Below are positions 1-9,780 of a DNA stretch of 36,427 nucleotides, one piece after another. The notes beneath the pieces were generated by a model. That model searched no databases. It had not been told where the DNA came from and saw only the letters and a list, made by a program, of their open reading frames with translations. The translations under genes and the position numbers were made by a program. The DNA comes from Salinivibrio proteolyticus (GTDB lineage Bacteria; Pseudomonadota; Gammaproteobacteria; Enterobacterales; Vibrionaceae). The stretch spans positions 38,043-74,469 of the forward strand of contig NZ_MUFP01000017.1 in NCBI RefSeq assembly GCF_001996165.1. Direction: 5' to 3'. The first letter of the stretch is position 1. Each line of letters starts with the position of its first letter.

Positions 1-1
1 C

Positions 2-58
2 ATCGATAACTCAGTAAGCGGCCGTATGCGCCGTCTGAGCGATGCATTGCAGTCTTGA
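2..58 (+). CDS. atpH: ATP synthase subunit delta, C-terminal end (partial)
   Basis: Only the last 18 codons and the TGA stop are inside the window; the rest lies to the left. The readable tail ([18 protein letters not shown]) matches the usual C-terminus of F1 subunit delta, which joins the F1 head to the peripheral stalk of ATP synthase. The stop lies 16 bases before the atpA start, which is the expected atpH-atpA order. Identification rests on this short tail plus position, so the family call is strong but nothing can be said about the rest of the protein. Confidence 0.85.
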   Translation: MDNSVSGRMRRLSDALQS

Positions 59-74
59 TTTGGGGAATTGGAGC

Positions 75-1616
75 ATGCAACTTAATTCCACGGAAATAAG
101 CGATCTGATCAAGCAGCGTATCGAGAAATTCGACGTTGTAAGTGAAGCGCGTAACGAAGGTACCATCGTGTCAGTCAGCGACGGTATCATTCGCATCCAC
201 GGCCTTGCTGATGCTATGCAAGGTGAAATGATTGAACTGCCTGGCAACCGCTATGCACTTGCATTGAACCTTGAGCGTGACTCAGTGGGTGCGGTTGTGA
301 TGGGTCCTTATGCGGACCTGCAAGAAGGCATGAAAGTGACCGGTACAGGTCGCATTCTTGAAGTCCCGACTGGCCCTGAACTTCTGGGTCGCGTTGTGAA
401 TACGCTGGGTGAGCCGATCGACGGTAAAGGTCCGATCGAAACCAAAACCACTTCGCCAGTCGAAGTGATTGCCCCTGGTGTTATCGCACGTCAATCGGTC
501 GATCAACCTGTTCAAACCGGCTATAAAGCGGTTGACTCGATGATCCCAATCGGCCGTGGTCAGCGTGAGCTGATCATCGGTGACCGCCAAACCGGTAAAA
601 CCGCGCTGGCGATCGATGCCATCATCAACCAGAAAGATTCTGGTATTTACTCTATCTACGTTGCGATCGGCCAAAAAGCGTCGACCATTGCGAACGTAGT
701 GCGCAAACTGGAAGAGCATGACGCACTGAAAAACACCATTGTTGTGGTGGCTTCAGCGTCTGAAGCGGCAGCATTGCAATACCTCGCGCCTTACGCGGGT
801 TGTGCAATGGGTGAGTACTTCCGTGACCGCGGTGAAGATGCCCTGATTGTTTACGATGACCTGTCTAAGCAGGCTGTTGCATATCGTCAGATCTCGCTGC
901 TGCTACGTCGTCCACCAGGCCGTGAAGCTTTCCCAGGTGACGTTTTCTACTTGCACTCACGTCTTCTAGAACGTGCGGCACGTGTTAATGCGCACTATGT
1001 TGAGCAGTTCACTAAGGGTGAAGTGAAAGGAAAAACCGGTTCGTTGACCGCACTCCCTATCATTGAAACCCAAGCCGGTGACGTATCTGCATTCGTACCG
1101 ACCAACGTTATCTCGATCACTGATGGTCAGATCTTCCTGCAAACTGAGCTGTTTAATGCAGGTATCCGTCCAGCGGTTGACCCAGGTATTTCGGTATCGC
1201 GTGTTGGTGGTTCTGCGCAAACCAAGATCATGAAAAAACTGTCTGGTGGTATTCGTACCGCGCTTGCACAGTATCGTGAACTTGCGGCGTTCGCTCAGTT
1301 CTCTTCCGATCTGGATGACGCTACTAAGAAGCAATTGGACCACGGTCAGAAAGTGACCGAGCTGATGAAGCAGATGCAATATGCACCTATGTCTGTGTTT
1401 GAGCAGGCGCTGGTGATTTTCGCTGCGGAAAAAGGCTTCCTAGCAGACGTTGAGTTGAACAAAATCGGTGATTTTGAGCGCTCTCTGCTGGCCTTTGCTA
1501 AGAGTCAGTACGCTGACCTAGCGGCTCAGATCGATGAGTCTGGTGCTTATAACGATGAAGTTGAAGCACAGCTGAAAAAGCTGTTGGAAGATTTCAAAGC
1601 GACCCAGACTTGGTAA
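75..1616 (+). CDS. atpA: F1Fo ATP synthase subunit alpha
   Basis: Non-catalytic nucleotide-binding subunit of the F1 head on the cytoplasmic face of the inner membrane; three alpha subunits alternate with three beta subunits. The start at 75 gives 513 residues, the same length as the E. coli protein, and begins [19 protein letters not shown]; an in-frame ATG at 42 is rejected because it lies inside atpH. The Walker A motif GDRQTGKT is at residues 169-176, and the N-terminal beta-barrel, central ATPase and C-terminal helical regions are all present. A purine-rich site (TGGGGAATTGGAG) precedes the start. It is followed by atpG, atpD and atpC in the standard operon order. Confidence 0.98.
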   Translation: MQLNSTEISDLIKQRIEKFDVVSEARNEGTIVSVSDGIIRIHGLADAMQGEMIELPGNRYALALNLERDSVGAVVMGPYADLQEGMKVTGTGRILEVPTGPELLGRVVNTLGEPIDGKGPIETKTTSPVEVIAPGVIARQSVDQPVQTGYKAVDSMIPIGRGQRELIIGDRQTGKTALAIDAIINQKDSGIYSIYVAIGQKASTIANVVRKLEEHDALKNTIVVVASASEAAALQYLAPYAGCAMGEYFRDRGEDALIVYDDLSKQAVAYRQISLLLRRPPGREAFPGDVFYLHSRLLERAARVNAHYVEQFTKGEVKGKTGSLTALPIIETQAGDVSAFVPTNVISITDGQIFLQTELFNAGIRPAVDPGISVSRVGGSAQTKIMKKLSGGIRTALAQYRELAAFAQFSSDLDDATKKQLDHGQKVTELMKQMQYAPMSVFEQALVIFAAEKGFLADVELNKIGDFERSLLAFAKSQYADLAAQIDESGAYNDEVEAQLKKLLEDFKATQTW

Positions 1617-1622
1617 AACGTA

Positions 1623-1644
1623 GGTGACCACTCAGGTGGTCACC
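1623..1644 (+). other. intercistronic hairpin between atpA and atpG
   Basis: GGTGACCAC (1623-1631) and GTGGTCACC (1636-1644) form a perfect 9-bp stem with the loop TCAG, seven bases after the atpA stop. No run of T follows, so it is not a standard terminator. It ends just upstream of the atpG ribosome binding site (CGGAGAG). It could protect the upstream mRNA 3' end or tune atpG expression relative to atpA; that is inference. Confidence 0.75.
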
Positions 1645-1662
1645 CACTAACGGAGAGTAACT

Positions 1663-2529
1663 ATGGCCGGCGCAAAAGAGATTCGTAATAAGATCGGAAG
1701 TGTGAAAAACACACAGAAGATCACTAAAGCGATGGAAATGGTGGCAGCCTCCAAAATGCGTAAAACGCAAGAAGCCATGGAGTCGTCACGTCCATACGCT
1801 GTCACTATGCGCAAAGTGATCGGTCATCTTGCACTGGGTAACTTGGAGTACCGCCATCCTTATTTGGAAGAGCGGGAAGCCAAGCGCGTTGGTTACATCA
1901 TCATTTCTACAGACCGTGGGCTGTGTGGTGGCTTGAACATCAATATGTTCAAAAGCGCTATCAGTGACATGGAAAGCTGGACCCAAAAAGGGGCTGAGAT
2001 TGATTTAGCCTTAGTGGGCGCTAAAGCGACAGCTTTCTTCAACAGCTACGGCGGTAATGTAGTGGCGCAAGTGTCTGGTCTGGGTGATACCCCAGCACTG
2101 GAAGACCTCATCGGTACCGTTGGGGTGATGCTGAAAAAATATGATGAAGGTGAGCTGGACCGCTTGTACTTGGTTTTCAATAAGTTTGAGAACACCATGG
2201 TGCAGACCCCAGTGATCGATCAATTGCTGCCTTTGCCAAAGTCAGACGACGAGGAAATGCAGCGCAGCCATGCTTGGGATTATATATATGAGCCTGAGCC
2301 AAAGCCGTTGCTCGATACCCTATTGGTCCGTTATGCGGAATCACAGGTGTATCAAGGTGTGGTTGAGAACCTCGCCAGTGAGCAAGCGGCACGTATGGTG
2401 GCGATGAAAGCTGCGACTGATAATGCAGGGAATCTGATTGATGATCTGCAATTGGTCTACAACAAAGCCCGTCAGGCTGCGATCACCCAAGAGCTGTCAG
2501 AAATTGTTTCTGGCGCAAGCGCGGTGTAA
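1663..2529 (+). CDS. atpG: F1Fo ATP synthase subunit gamma
   Basis: Central rotor shaft of F1, whose coiled coil turns inside the alpha/beta hexamer and couples proton flow to ATP synthesis. The 288 residues are close to the usual length. The N-terminal helix ([34 protein letters not shown]) is unmistakable when read in parts, and the C-terminal helix ends in [17 protein letters not shown]. The start is supported by CGGAGAG about six bases upstream. It lies 46 bases after atpA, with a hairpin in that gap, and 36 bases before atpD. Confidence 0.98.
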   Translation: MAGAKEIRNKIGSVKNTQKITKAMEMVAASKMRKTQEAMESSRPYAVTMRKVIGHLALGNLEYRHPYLEEREAKRVGYIIISTDRGLCGGLNINMFKSAISDMESWTQKGAEIDLALVGAKATAFFNSYGGNVVAQVSGLGDTPALEDLIGTVGVMLKKYDEGELDRLYLVFNKFENTMVQTPVIDQLLPLPKSDDEEMQRSHAWDYIYEPEPKPLLDTLLVRYAESQVYQGVVENLASEQAARMVAMKAATDNAGNLIDDLQLVYNKARQAAITQELSEIVSGASAV

Positions 2530-2550
2530 AGGCAAGGGTTAACGAACTAG

Positions 2551-3969
<1,419 letters not shown>

Positions 3970-3988
3970 GGCTTGAGTAGGAGGCGAT

Positions 3989-4411
3989 ATGGCAGCGATA
4001 ACCTTCCATCTGGATGTGGTCAGCGCAGAGCGACAATTGTTCTCTGGCCGTGCCGAGCACATTCAGGTGACCGGTAGCGAAGGTGAACTGGGTATTCACG
4101 CAGGACACACACCGCTGCTGACCGCTATCACGCCTGGTATGGTTCGCATCGTCAAACAAGGCGGTAGCGAAGAGATCATTTATCTTTCTGGCGGCACCCT
4201 TGAAGTACAGCCTGGCACAGTGACTGTGCTGGCTGATACAGCAATTCGGGGTGAAGAGCTAGACCAAGCCAAGGCAGAAGAAGCGAAGCGCCGCGCTGAG
4301 GAGCGAATCCACAATCAGCACGGTGACATCGACTTTGCTCAGGCGGCCAGTGACCTGGCTAAGGCGATTGCGAAGCTTCGAGTGATCGAGCTGACCAAAC
4401 ACAAGCGTTAA
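3989..4411 (+). CDS. atpC: F1Fo ATP synthase subunit epsilon
   Basis: Small F1 stalk subunit that binds gamma and can inhibit ATP hydrolysis through its C-terminal helices. The 140 residues show the N-terminal beta-sandwich ([35 protein letters not shown]) and a charged helical C-terminus ([14 protein letters not shown]). The ATG follows a strong ribosome binding site (TAGGAGGCGAT) and lies 19 bases after the atpD stop. It is the last gene of the operon and is followed by a clear terminator. Confidence 0.97.
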   Translation: MAAITFHLDVVSAERQLFSGRAEHIQVTGSEGELGIHAGHTPLLTAITPGMVRIVKQGGSEEIIYLSGGTLEVQPGTVTVLADTAIRGEELDQAKAEEAKRRAEERIHNQHGDIDFAQAASDLAKAIAKLRVIELTKHKR

Positions 4412-4431
4412 TCAGGCGCTCACGGTGAAAT

Positions 4432-4459
4432 AAAAGCGACGCGTTGGCGTCGCTTTTTT
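4432..4459 (+). terminator. rho-independent terminator of the atp operon
   Basis: AAAAGCGACGC (4432-4442) pairs with GCGTCGCTTTT (4447-4457) around the loop GTTG, followed by more T residues. It lies 20 bases past the atpC stop, so glmU is probably transcribed from its own promoter. Confidence 0.93.
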
Positions 4460-4492
4460 ATTGCCTGTACGAGTGTACTTTTTCGGTGGCGA

Positions 4493-4521
4493 TTCGCTCG
4501 CAAGCCAAAACGCGTTACACT
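4493..4521 (+). promoter_or_regulatory. possible glmU promoter
   Basis: TTCGCT (4493-4498) and TACACT (4516-4521) are spaced by 17 bases in the only gap between the atp terminator and glmU. The match to the sigma-70 consensus is weak (3/6 and 4/6). It is called mainly because a promoter is needed here. Confidence 0.3.
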
Positions 4522-4567
4522 AAGCGCAATATCATAGACAACTCATCTCTCTTATCACGGAAAGACT

Positions 4568-5926
4568 ATGCAATACAGTGCAGTAATTCTTGCGGCCGGA
4601 AAAGGCACGCGTATGTATTCTAATACTCCCAAAGTGCTTCATACTCTCGCCGGTAAACCTATGGTGAAACATGTGATTGACACTTGCCAAGGGCTAGGCG
4701 CCGCGTCGATTCATCTGGTTTATGGTCATGGTGGCGACACCATGAAGCAGGTGCTTGCTGATAGCGATGTGAACTGGTGTTTGCAAGCAGAGCAATTGGG
4801 GACTGGTCATGCGGTACAGCAGGCGGCACCGCATTTTCGTGATGATGAGCAGGTTCTGGTGCTGTATGGCGACGTGCCTTTGATTTCAGAGCAAACCTTA
4901 ACCCGTTTGCTCGAAGGACAGCCTGAGGGCGGGATTGGTCTATTAACGGTGCATCAAAACGATCCGACCGGTTATGGCCGTATTGTGCGTGAAAACGGGG
5001 AAGTGGTCGCGATTGTTGAGCAAAAAGATGCCACTGAAAGCCAGCTTGCCATCACTGAAATCAATACCGGTGTGCTGGTGGCGACTGGACGTGACTTGCG
5101 TCATTGGTTATCGCAGCTTGATAACAATAACGCGCAAGGCGAATTTTATCTCACTGACGTGATTGCGCTGGCCCATCAACAAGGCCGCACGATTCAAGCT
5201 GTGCACCCTGTGAATGCGATTGAAGTGGAAGGGGTGAATAATCGTCTACAACTTTCACGCCTTGAGCGGGAATATCAAAAAATGCAGGCTGAACAGTTAT
5301 TGCTTAGTGGCGTGATGCTCATCGATCCTGCGCGTTTTGATTTGCGTGGCCAACTGCAATGTGGGCTGGATGTCACCATTGACGCCAACGTGATTATCGA
5401 AGGCAATGTCACCCTAGGGGATAACGTGACCATCGGCGCAGGCAGTGTGCTGATTGATTGTGAGATTGATGACAATACATTAGTGCGCCCGTACAGCGTC
5501 ATTGAAGGGGCCAGCGTTGGGGAAGCGTGCACAGTCGGTCCGTTTACGCGGTTGCGTCCGGGTGCCGAACTGGCTCGCGATGCGCATGTCGGTAACTTTG
5601 TGGAAATGAAAAAGTCTCGCTTAGGGGAAGGGTCGAAAGCCAACCACCTGACTTATCTGGGTGATACAGAGGTGGGACGCGGCGTGAATATTGGTGCTGG
5701 GGTGATCACCTGCAATTACGATGGCGCCAATAAACATAAAACCGTGATTAAAGACAATGCCTTTATCGGCTCAGACTCTCAGCTGGTGGCACCTGTGGTG
5801 ATTGGCGAAGGGGTGACCGTCGGAGCCGGTAGTACCATCAGCAAAGATGTCTCCGATGGTCAACTTATCATCACTCGCGCTAAACCAAGGACAATTGAGG
5901 CTTGGCAACGGCCGAAAAAACAGTAA
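4568..5926 (+). CDS. glmU: bifunctional GlmU: glucosamine-1-phosphate N-acetyltransferase / GlcNAc-1-P uridyltransferase
   Basis: Makes UDP-N-acetylglucosamine from glucosamine-1-phosphate, acetyl-CoA and UTP for peptidoglycan and lipopolysaccharide. The 452 residues are close to the usual 456. The N-terminal pyrophosphorylase domain opens with the nucleotide-binding LAAGKGTRM (residues 8-16) and has YGDVPL. The C-terminal half is a left-handed beta-helix of hexapeptide repeats ([16 protein letters not shown] and similar), with the acetyltransferase segment [15 protein letters not shown]. The start has GGAAAG upstream. It follows the atp operon, as in many gammaproteobacteria, and glmS lies about 1.8 kb downstream beyond the tRNA cluster. 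Confidence 0.97.
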   Translation: MQYSAVILAAGKGTRMYSNTPKVLHTLAGKPMVKHVIDTCQGLGAASIHLVYGHGGDTMKQVLADSDVNWCLQAEQLGTGHAVQQAAPHFRDDEQVLVLYGDVPLISEQTLTRLLEGQPEGGIGLLTVHQNDPTGYGRIVRENGEVVAIVEQKDATESQLAITEINTGVLVATGRDLRHWLSQLDNNNAQGEFYLTDVIALAHQQGRTIQAVHPVNAIEVEGVNNRLQLSRLEREYQKMQAEQLLLSGVMLIDPARFDLRGQLQCGLDVTIDANVIIEGNVTLGDNVTIGAGSVLIDCEIDDNTLVRPYSVIEGASVGEACTVGPFTRLRPGAELARDAHVGNFVEMKKSRLGEGSKANHLTYLGDTEVGRGVNIGAGVITCNYDGANKHKTVIKDNAFIGSDSQLVAPVVIGEGVTVGAGSTISKDVSDGQLIITRAKPRTIEAWQRPKKQ

Positions 5927-6004
5927 AATCACTGTCTGTTGAGCGCGTATCAACGGCTTTTTCACGCAAGCGGCTAAAACTTGCGCGGTTGGTAAAATCA
6001 GGTG

Positions 6005-6033
6005 TTGACTCCCGATAAAAACCAGCCTAGTAT
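6005..6033 (+). promoter_or_regulatory. promoter of the tRNA cluster
   Basis: TTGACT (6005-6010) and TAGTAT (6028-6033) are separated by 17 bases. The stretch after the -10 is ACGCGCC, a GC-rich discriminator typical of stringently controlled stable-RNA promoters. The first tRNA starts 12 bases after the -10 element. Confidence 0.8.
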
Positions 6034-6045
6034 ACGCGCCTCAGT

Positions 6046-6120
6046 TGGGGTATCGCCAAGCGGTAAGGCAACGGGTTTTGATCCCGTCATTCCCAGGTTC
6101 GAATCCTGGTACCCCAGCCA
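6046..6120 (+). tRNA. tRNA-Gln (anticodon UUG), copy 1
   Basis: 75 bases with CCA encoded. The acceptor stem TGGGGTA pairs with TACCCCA; the anticodon stem-loop is ACGGG-TTTTGAT-CCCGT with anticodon TTG; the T arm contains GGTTCGAATCC. It is identical in sequence to the copy at 6366-6440. Confidence 0.97.
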
Positions 6121-6122
6121 AC

Positions 6123-6199
6123 GCGTCCGTAGCTCAGCTGGATAGAGTACCTGGCTACGAACCAGGCGGTCGGAGGTTCGAATCCTCCCGGACGCGCCA
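6123..6199 (+). tRNA. tRNA-Arg (anticodon ACG)
   Basis: 77 bases with CCA encoded. The acceptor stem GCGTCCG pairs with CGGACGC, and the anticodon stem-loop is CCTGG-CTACGAA-CCAGG with anticodon ACG. The A34 would be edited to inosine (by TadA, from known biology) to read CGU, CGC and CGA. It follows the first tRNA-Gln by two bases, so the two must be cut from one transcript. Confidence 0.97.
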
Positions 6200-6241
6200 T
6201 CTTTCTTCAACTACCATGAAGTGAGATGAACAACTTGGAAT

Positions 6242-6326
6242 GCGGAAGTGGCGGAATTGGTAGACGCACCAGATTTAGGTTCTGGCGCCGCAAGGTGTGA
6301 GAGTTCAAGTCTCTCCTTCCGCACCA
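6242..6326 (+). tRNA. tRNA-Leu (anticodon UAG), copy 1
   Basis: 85 bases with a long variable arm typical of class II tRNA and CCA encoded. The acceptor GCGGAAG pairs fully with CTTCCGC. The anticodon stem-loop is CCAGA-TTTAGGT-TCTGG with anticodon TAG. It is identical to the copy at 6702-6786. Confidence 0.97.
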
Positions 6327-6365
6327 TTATTTGAAAGCATGTGGCGTAAAGCGGCATGACTAAGT

Positions 6366-6440
6366 TGGGGTATCGCCAAGCGGTAAGGCAACGGGTTTTG
6401 ATCCCGTCATTCCCAGGTTCGAATCCTGGTACCCCAGCCA
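6366..6440 (+). tRNA. tRNA-Gln (anticodon UUG), copy 2
   Basis: Second 75-base copy, identical to 6046-6120, with CCA encoded. The flanking bases differ apart from a short GT just before the 5' end, so the copies are distinct genes in one array. Confidence 0.97.
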
Positions 6441-6449
6441 CTTTAGGTT

Positions 6450-6526
6450 GGCTACGTAGCTCAGTTGGTTAGAGCACATCACTCATAATGATGGGGTCAC
6501 AGGTTCGAATCCCGTCGTAGCCACCA
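6450..6526 (+). tRNA. tRNA-Met (elongator, anticodon CAU)
   Basis: 77 bases with CCA encoded. The acceptor GGCTACG pairs with CGTAGCC and the anticodon stem-loop is CATCA-CTCATAA-TGATG. The paired first base and absence of the three G:C pairs of the initiator anticodon stem mark it as the elongator. As far as I recall it matches E. coli tRNA-Met(m) almost completely. A CAU anticodon can also belong to tRNA-Ile2, but the body is that of elongator Met. Confidence 0.93.
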
Positions 6527-6569
6527 TTCTTTCCGATTTGTCGCCAAAAGCGGTAAATCACACCGGTTT

Positions 6570-6656
6570 GCGGCGGTGGCGGAATTGGTAGACGCGCTAG
6601 CTTCAGGTGCTAGTGTCCGAAAGGACGTGAGGGTTCAAGTCCCTCCCCCCGCACCA
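6570..6656 (+). tRNA. tRNA-Leu (anticodon CAG)
   Basis: 87 bases, class II with a long variable arm and CCA encoded. The anticodon stem-loop is CTAGC-TTCAGGT-GCTAG. The acceptor strands GCGGCGG and CCCCCGC leave one C-C mismatch at the fifth pair (positions 5 and 68); the rest pairs. A mismatch at this pair is, from memory, also present in the E. coli Leu-CAG tRNA (A-C), so this is probably a functional gene. Confidence 0.94.
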
Positions 6657-6701
6657 AGACAATTGGTACTCAGCCCGCCCGCTGAGCTATCATAAAAATA
6701 T

Positions 6702-6786
6702 GCGGAAGTGGCGGAATTGGTAGACGCACCAGATTTAGGTTCTGGCGCCGCAAGGTGTGAGAGTTCAAGTCTCTCCTTCCGCACCA
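6702..6786 (+). tRNA. tRNA-Leu (anticodon UAG), copy 2
   Basis: Identical in all 85 bases to the copy at 6242-6326, with CCA encoded. It is the last gene of the array; a terminator hairpin starts 8 bases downstream. Confidence 0.97.
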
Positions 6787-6793
6787 TCTTAGA

Positions 6794-6824
6794 AGCCCAT
6801 CAGCTGTTGCTGGTGGGCTTTTTT
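6794..6824 (+). terminator. terminator of the tRNA cluster
   Basis: AGCCCATCAGC (6794-6804) and GCTGGTGGGCT (6809-6819) form an 11-bp stem with one G-T pair and the loop TGTT, followed by six T residues. Confidence 0.93.
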
Positions 6825-6874
6825 GTTATTTCTTGTTTATCCGCTTATTTCTCGTCACTTTTTGTGTTCTTTTC

Positions 6875-6902
6875 TTGATCTTTGATGTGTTTTCACTACC
6901 AT
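6875..6902 (+). promoter_or_regulatory. probable glmR-glmS promoter
   Basis: TTGATC (6875-6880) and TACCAT (6897-6902) are spaced by 16 bases, each matching four of six consensus positions. The predicted start site falls on the GTTTCGAAAC palindrome described next, an arrangement that fits autorepression. Confidence 0.45.
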
Positions 6903-6904
6903 AA

Positions 6905-6945
6905 GTTTCGAAACGAAAGTTGGTAGGTTACATGTCGAAACGAAA
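6905..6945 (+). promoter_or_regulatory. candidate GlmR operator (repeated TCGAAACGAAA)
   Basis: The palindrome GTTTCGAAAC lies at 6905-6914. The 11-base word TCGAAACGAAA occurs at 6908-6918 and again at 6935-6945, the second copy within codons 2-5 of the regulator. The palindrome recurs inside the gene at 7151-7160. DeoR-family proteins bind repeated sites as oligomers, so this is a plausible operator set. The link to this protein is inference. Confidence 0.5.
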
Positions 6946-7699
6946 CACGCAACAGCGTCGTCATACCATCGTTACCTTGCTTACCGAGCAGGGCAGCGTC
7001 AGCGTTGACGAACTCTCTCAACGCTTTGAAACGTCAGAAGTGACTATCCGTAAGGATCTTGCCGAGCTAGAAAAAAATGGCCTGTTGCTGCGCCGTTATG
7101 GCGGAGCGGTGCCTGTGCCGCAAGAAATGGTCTCGGAACAAGCCGTCAAAGTTTCGAAACAAAAGCAAAGCATCGCCGATGCCGCCGCTGCGCGCATTCG
7201 GGACCACAACCGTATTGTGGTCGACAGTGGCACGACCACCGCCGCTTTGATCCCTTTATTGGATAAAAAGCGTGGCCTGGTGGTGATGACTAACTCACTC
7301 CAGGTTGCCAATGCCATTCGTGAACTCGAACACGAGCCAACGCTGCTGATGACGGGCGGCACTTGGGATACCCATTCTGAATCGTTTCAAGGCCAAGTGG
7401 CTGAACAAACCTTACGTGCGTACGACTTTGACCAGCTTTTTGTGGGCGCTGACGGCATTGATGTGGCGCGCGGGACGACCACCTTTAACGAGATGACGGG
7501 CCTGACTCGGGTGATGGCGGAAGTCGCGCGAGAGGTGGTGGTGATGATCGAGTCTGAAAAAATTGGCCGTCGGATCCCTAACTTGGAGCTTGCGTGGTCC
7601 AGTATCGACACCTTGATCACTGATAATGCGTTGGATGAAGACACTCGGCGCGCGATAGAACAAACCGGCACAGACGTTATCTGTGTAGACAATGTATAA
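6932..7699 (+). CDS. glmR: DeoR-family transcriptional regulator, GlmR-like
   Basis: Predicted cytoplasmic repressor or activator of amino-sugar genes. The 255-residue protein has an N-terminal DeoR winged helix (NTQQRRHTIVTLL, VSVDELSQRFETSEVTIRKDL, residues about 4-50) and a C-terminal sugar-phosphate-sensing domain with VDSGTTTAALI, MTNSLQVANAI and DQLFVGADGID. The ATG at 6932 is preferred to an in-frame TTG at 6920 because GGTAGG lies about five bases upstream and family members start near MSKRN. The gene ends nine bases before glmS. In Pseudomonas aeruginosa a DeoR-type gene named glmR sits between glmU and glmS; the shared position is the basis for the symbol, and orthology is not proved. 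Confidence 0.85.
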   Translation: MSKRNTQQRRHTIVTLLTEQGSVSVDELSQRFETSEVTIRKDLAELEKNGLLLRRYGGAVPVPQEMVSEQAVKVSKQKQSIADAAAARIRDHNRIVVDSGTTTAALIPLLDKKRGLVVMTNSLQVANAIRELEHEPTLLMTGGTWDTHSESFQGQVAEQTLRAYDFDQLFVGADGIDVARGTTTFNEMTGLTRVMAEVAREVVVMIESEKIGRRIPNLELAWSSIDTLITDNALDEDTRRAIEQTGTDVICVDNV

Positions 7700-7708
7700 G
7701 GACTCACT

Positions 7709-9547
7709 ATGTGTGGAATTGTAGGCGCTGTGGCGCAGCGTGATGTGGCAGAAATTCTGGTTGAAGGCTTACGTCGCTTAGAATATCGCGGATACGACTC
7801 AGCAGGGGTCGCCATTACCGATACAAAGAGCGGGCAGATGACGCGTTTACGCCGACTGGGTAAAGTGGCGGCGCTCTCGGACGCAGTGGCTGACGCCAAC
7901 CCTGCTGGAGGCACAGGGATTGCGCACACGCGCTGGGCAACGCACGGTGAGCCAAGCGAAGCCAATGCGCACCCACACATGTCTGGCGATGATATTGCCA
8001 TTGTGCATAACGGCATTATCGAAAATCACCACAGCTTGCGCGAACAATTGCAAGCGCGTGGTTATCAATTCCACTCCCAAACCGATACCGAAGTGATTGC
8101 TCACCTCGTTGATTGGGAGCGTCGTCAATGTGGCGATCTCCTCGCCGCTTTCCAGCGCACTGTCAGTCAGCTTGAAGGCGCGTATGGCACTGTGGTGATG
8201 GATAAAAACCAACCTGAGCGTTTGATTGCGGCTCGTTCAGGCAGCCCGTTGGTGATTGGCCTGGGTGTGGGAGAAAACTTTCTCGCCTCTGATCAGCTAG
8301 CGCTGCTCAATGTTACCCGTCGCTTTATCTACCTTGAAGAAGGCGATGTGGCAGATATTAGTCGTCGTGAAGTGGTGATTTACAACCAAGAAGGTACGCC
8401 GGTTGAGCGAGAGGTGCATGAAGCAAGCGCCCAGTACGACGCGGCGGACAAAGGCCAATATCGCCATTACATGCAAAAAGAGATTTACGAGCAACCGACT
8501 GCGCTTACCAATACCATGGAAGGGCGTTTGGGCAACGATCATGTGATTGTGGATGCGATTGGTAACGGTGCTAGCGATATTCTTGCTAAAGCGCAGCATA
8601 TTCAAATCATTGCCTGTGGCACCTCCTATAATGCGGGCATGGTGGCGCGTTATTGGTTTGAATCGCTGGCAGGGATAAGCTGTGATGTGGAAATCGCGTC
8701 AGAGTTTCGCTATCGCCAGTTTGTCACCCGTCCGAACAGTGTACTGATCACCTTATCGCAGTCTGGTGAGACCGCAGATACGCTAGCAGCGCTGCGTTTG
8801 GCCAAAGAGCGTGGCTATATGGCCACCATGACCATCTGCAACGTGGCGGGCTCCTCGTTGGTACGTGAATCCGATCTGGCCTTTATGACGCGCGCGGGCG
8901 CAGAAATCGGTGTCGCATCGACCAAGGCGTTCACCACCCAGCTTTCTGCACTGCTGATGCTGGTCACCGCACTGGGTAAAATGCAGGGCACTATCGGATA
9001 CGAAAAAGAGCGTGAGATTGTCGATGCCTTGCATCATCTGCCTTCAAGTATCGAGCAAGCCCTGACCTTTGATAAAGCCATTGAGCAACTTGCGGAAGAC
9101 TTTGCTGACAAGCATCACTCACTGTTCTTAGGGCGTGGTGAGTTTTATCCGATTGCCGTAGAAGCTGCGCTAAAGCTAAAAGAAATCTCTTACATTCACG
9201 CTGAGGCCTATGCCGCTGGTGAGCTAAAGCACGGCCCACTGGCGCTGATTGATGCCGACATGCCAGTGATTGTTATTGCACCGAACAATGAGTTGTTGGA
9301 AAAGCTTAAATCCAATATCGAAGAAGTCCGTGCTCGTGGTGGTCAACTGTATGTGTTTGCCGATCAAGATGCCGGCTTTACACCGGAAGAGGGGATGAAC
9401 ATCATCGCCATGCCACACGTGGATGACATCATCGCCCCGGTGTTCTACACCATCCCGATGCAGCAATTGTCGTATCATGTGGCCTTGATTAAAGGCACGG
9501 ACGTCGACCAACCTCGTAACCTTGCGAAAGCCGTTACTGTAGAGTAA
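7709..9547 (+). CDS. glmS: glutamine-fructose-6-phosphate aminotransferase (isomerizing)
   Basis: Converts fructose-6-phosphate and glutamine to glucosamine-6-phosphate, the committed step to UDP-GlcNAc. The 612 residues compare with 609 in E. coli. The N-terminal glutaminase domain begins MCGIVGAV, with Cys2 as the nucleophile once Met is removed, followed by [11 protein letters not shown] and [18 protein letters not shown]. Two SIS sugar-isomerase domains follow ([45 protein letters not shown]), and the conserved end is [18 protein letters not shown] precedes the ATG. It is probably cotranscribed with the upstream regulator. I see no glmS ribozyme, as expected for a proteobacterium. Confidence 0.98.
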   Translation: MCGIVGAVAQRDVAEILVEGLRRLEYRGYDSAGVAITDTKSGQMTRLRRLGKVAALSDAVADANPAGGTGIAHTRWATHGEPSEANAHPHMSGDDIAIVHNGIIENHHSLREQLQARGYQFHSQTDTEVIAHLVDWERRQCGDLLAAFQRTVSQLEGAYGTVVMDKNQPERLIAARSGSPLVIGLGVGENFLASDQLALLNVTRRFIYLEEGDVADISRREVVIYNQEGTPVEREVHEASAQYDAADKGQYRHYMQKEIYEQPTALTNTMEGRLGNDHVIVDAIGNGASDILAKAQHIQIIACGTSYNAGMVARYWFESLAGISCDVEIASEFRYRQFVTRPNSVLITLSQSGETADTLAALRLAKERGYMATMTICNVAGSSLVRESDLAFMTRAGAEIGVASTKAFTTQLSALLMLVTALGKMQGTIGYEKEREIVDALHHLPSSIEQALTFDKAIEQLAEDFADKHHSLFLGRGEFYPIAVEAALKLKEISYIHAEAYAAGELKHGPLALIDADMPVIVIAPNNELLEKLKSNIEEVRARGGQLYVFADQDAGFTPEEGMNIIAMPHVDDIIAPVFYTIPMQQLSYHVALIKGTDVDQPRNLAKAVTVE

Positions 9548-9562
9548 GCCTGCCTAACATTC

Positions 9563-9597
9563 ACCACGCTCTGACTAGGAGCGTGGTTGATCTTTTA
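9563..9597 (+). terminator. probable terminator after glmS
   Basis: ACCACGCTC (9563-9571) pairs perfectly with GAGCGTGGT (9579-9587) around a seven-base loop, followed by TGATCTTTTAT. The T run is short and interrupted, so termination may be partial. Confidence 0.7.
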
Positions 9598-9641
9598 TCA
9601 ATTACTGCCGTTTTGCTACAAAAATGCGATCTGCAGTGACA

Positions 9642-9669
9642 CATTTTGCAAAATGCAAATCATTTTGCA
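9642..9669 (+). promoter_or_regulatory. operator-like palindrome upstream of the first XRE gene
   Basis: CATTTTGCAAAATG (9642-9655) is a perfect 14-base palindrome. It overlaps TGCA-AAA-TGCA (9647-9657), and CATTTTGCA repeats directly at 9661-9669. It lies about 170-185 bases upstream of the XRE start and after the glmS terminator. The function is inferred from shape and position. Confidence 0.5.
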
Positions 9670-9703
9670 CTCAATCTCAGACATCCCGCCTGAAAATACA
9701 AAC

Positions 9704-9732
9704 AGAACGCTGTTCTATACCATAAGCTTATG
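9704..9732 (+). promoter_or_regulatory. two further inverted repeats upstream of the first XRE gene
   Basis: AGAAC-GCT-GTTCT (9704-9716) and the perfect palindrome CATAAGCTTATG (9721-9732) lie side by side; TATACC between them (9716-9721) could be a -10 element but lacks a convincing -35. Together with the neighbouring TGCA-N3-TGCA sites they make the 280-base gap dense in dyad symmetry. Confidence 0.35.
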
Positions 9733-9769
9733 ATTTTTATTGCTTTTAGTCCTGCCTAATAACTTGGCC

Positions 9770-9780
9770 TGCATTGTGCA
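9770..9780 (+). promoter_or_regulatory. TGCA-N3-TGCA site, 48 bases upstream of the first XRE gene
   Basis: TGCATTGTGCA has the same TGCA-N3-TGCA layout as the sites at 9647-9657 and 10312-10322. Its location between any promoter and the start codon would suit a repressor site. Confidence 0.45.

Noticed and set aside
5965-5985. Terminator after glmU (CGCAAG/CTTGCG)
   Set aside because: The stem is six pairs with a nine-base loop and no T run, so I do not call it a terminator.
5998-6441. Minus-strand open frames of 70 and 76 codons across the tRNA genes
   Set aside because: They are the reverse complement of tRNA-Gln, Arg and Leu sequences, a known source of false protein annotations, and have no ribosome binding site.
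6669-6686. tRNA fragment or hairpin between Leu(CAG) and Leu(UAG) (CTCAGC/GCTGAG)
   Set aside because: The minus strand resembles a D-arm (AGCTCAG) but no acceptor, anticodon or T arm is present; most likely a spacer stem for processing.
9710-9727. LexA (SOS) box before the first XRE gene
   Set aside because: CTGT is present but the second half reads ATAA, not ACAG, so it fails the CTGT-N8-ACAG pattern.
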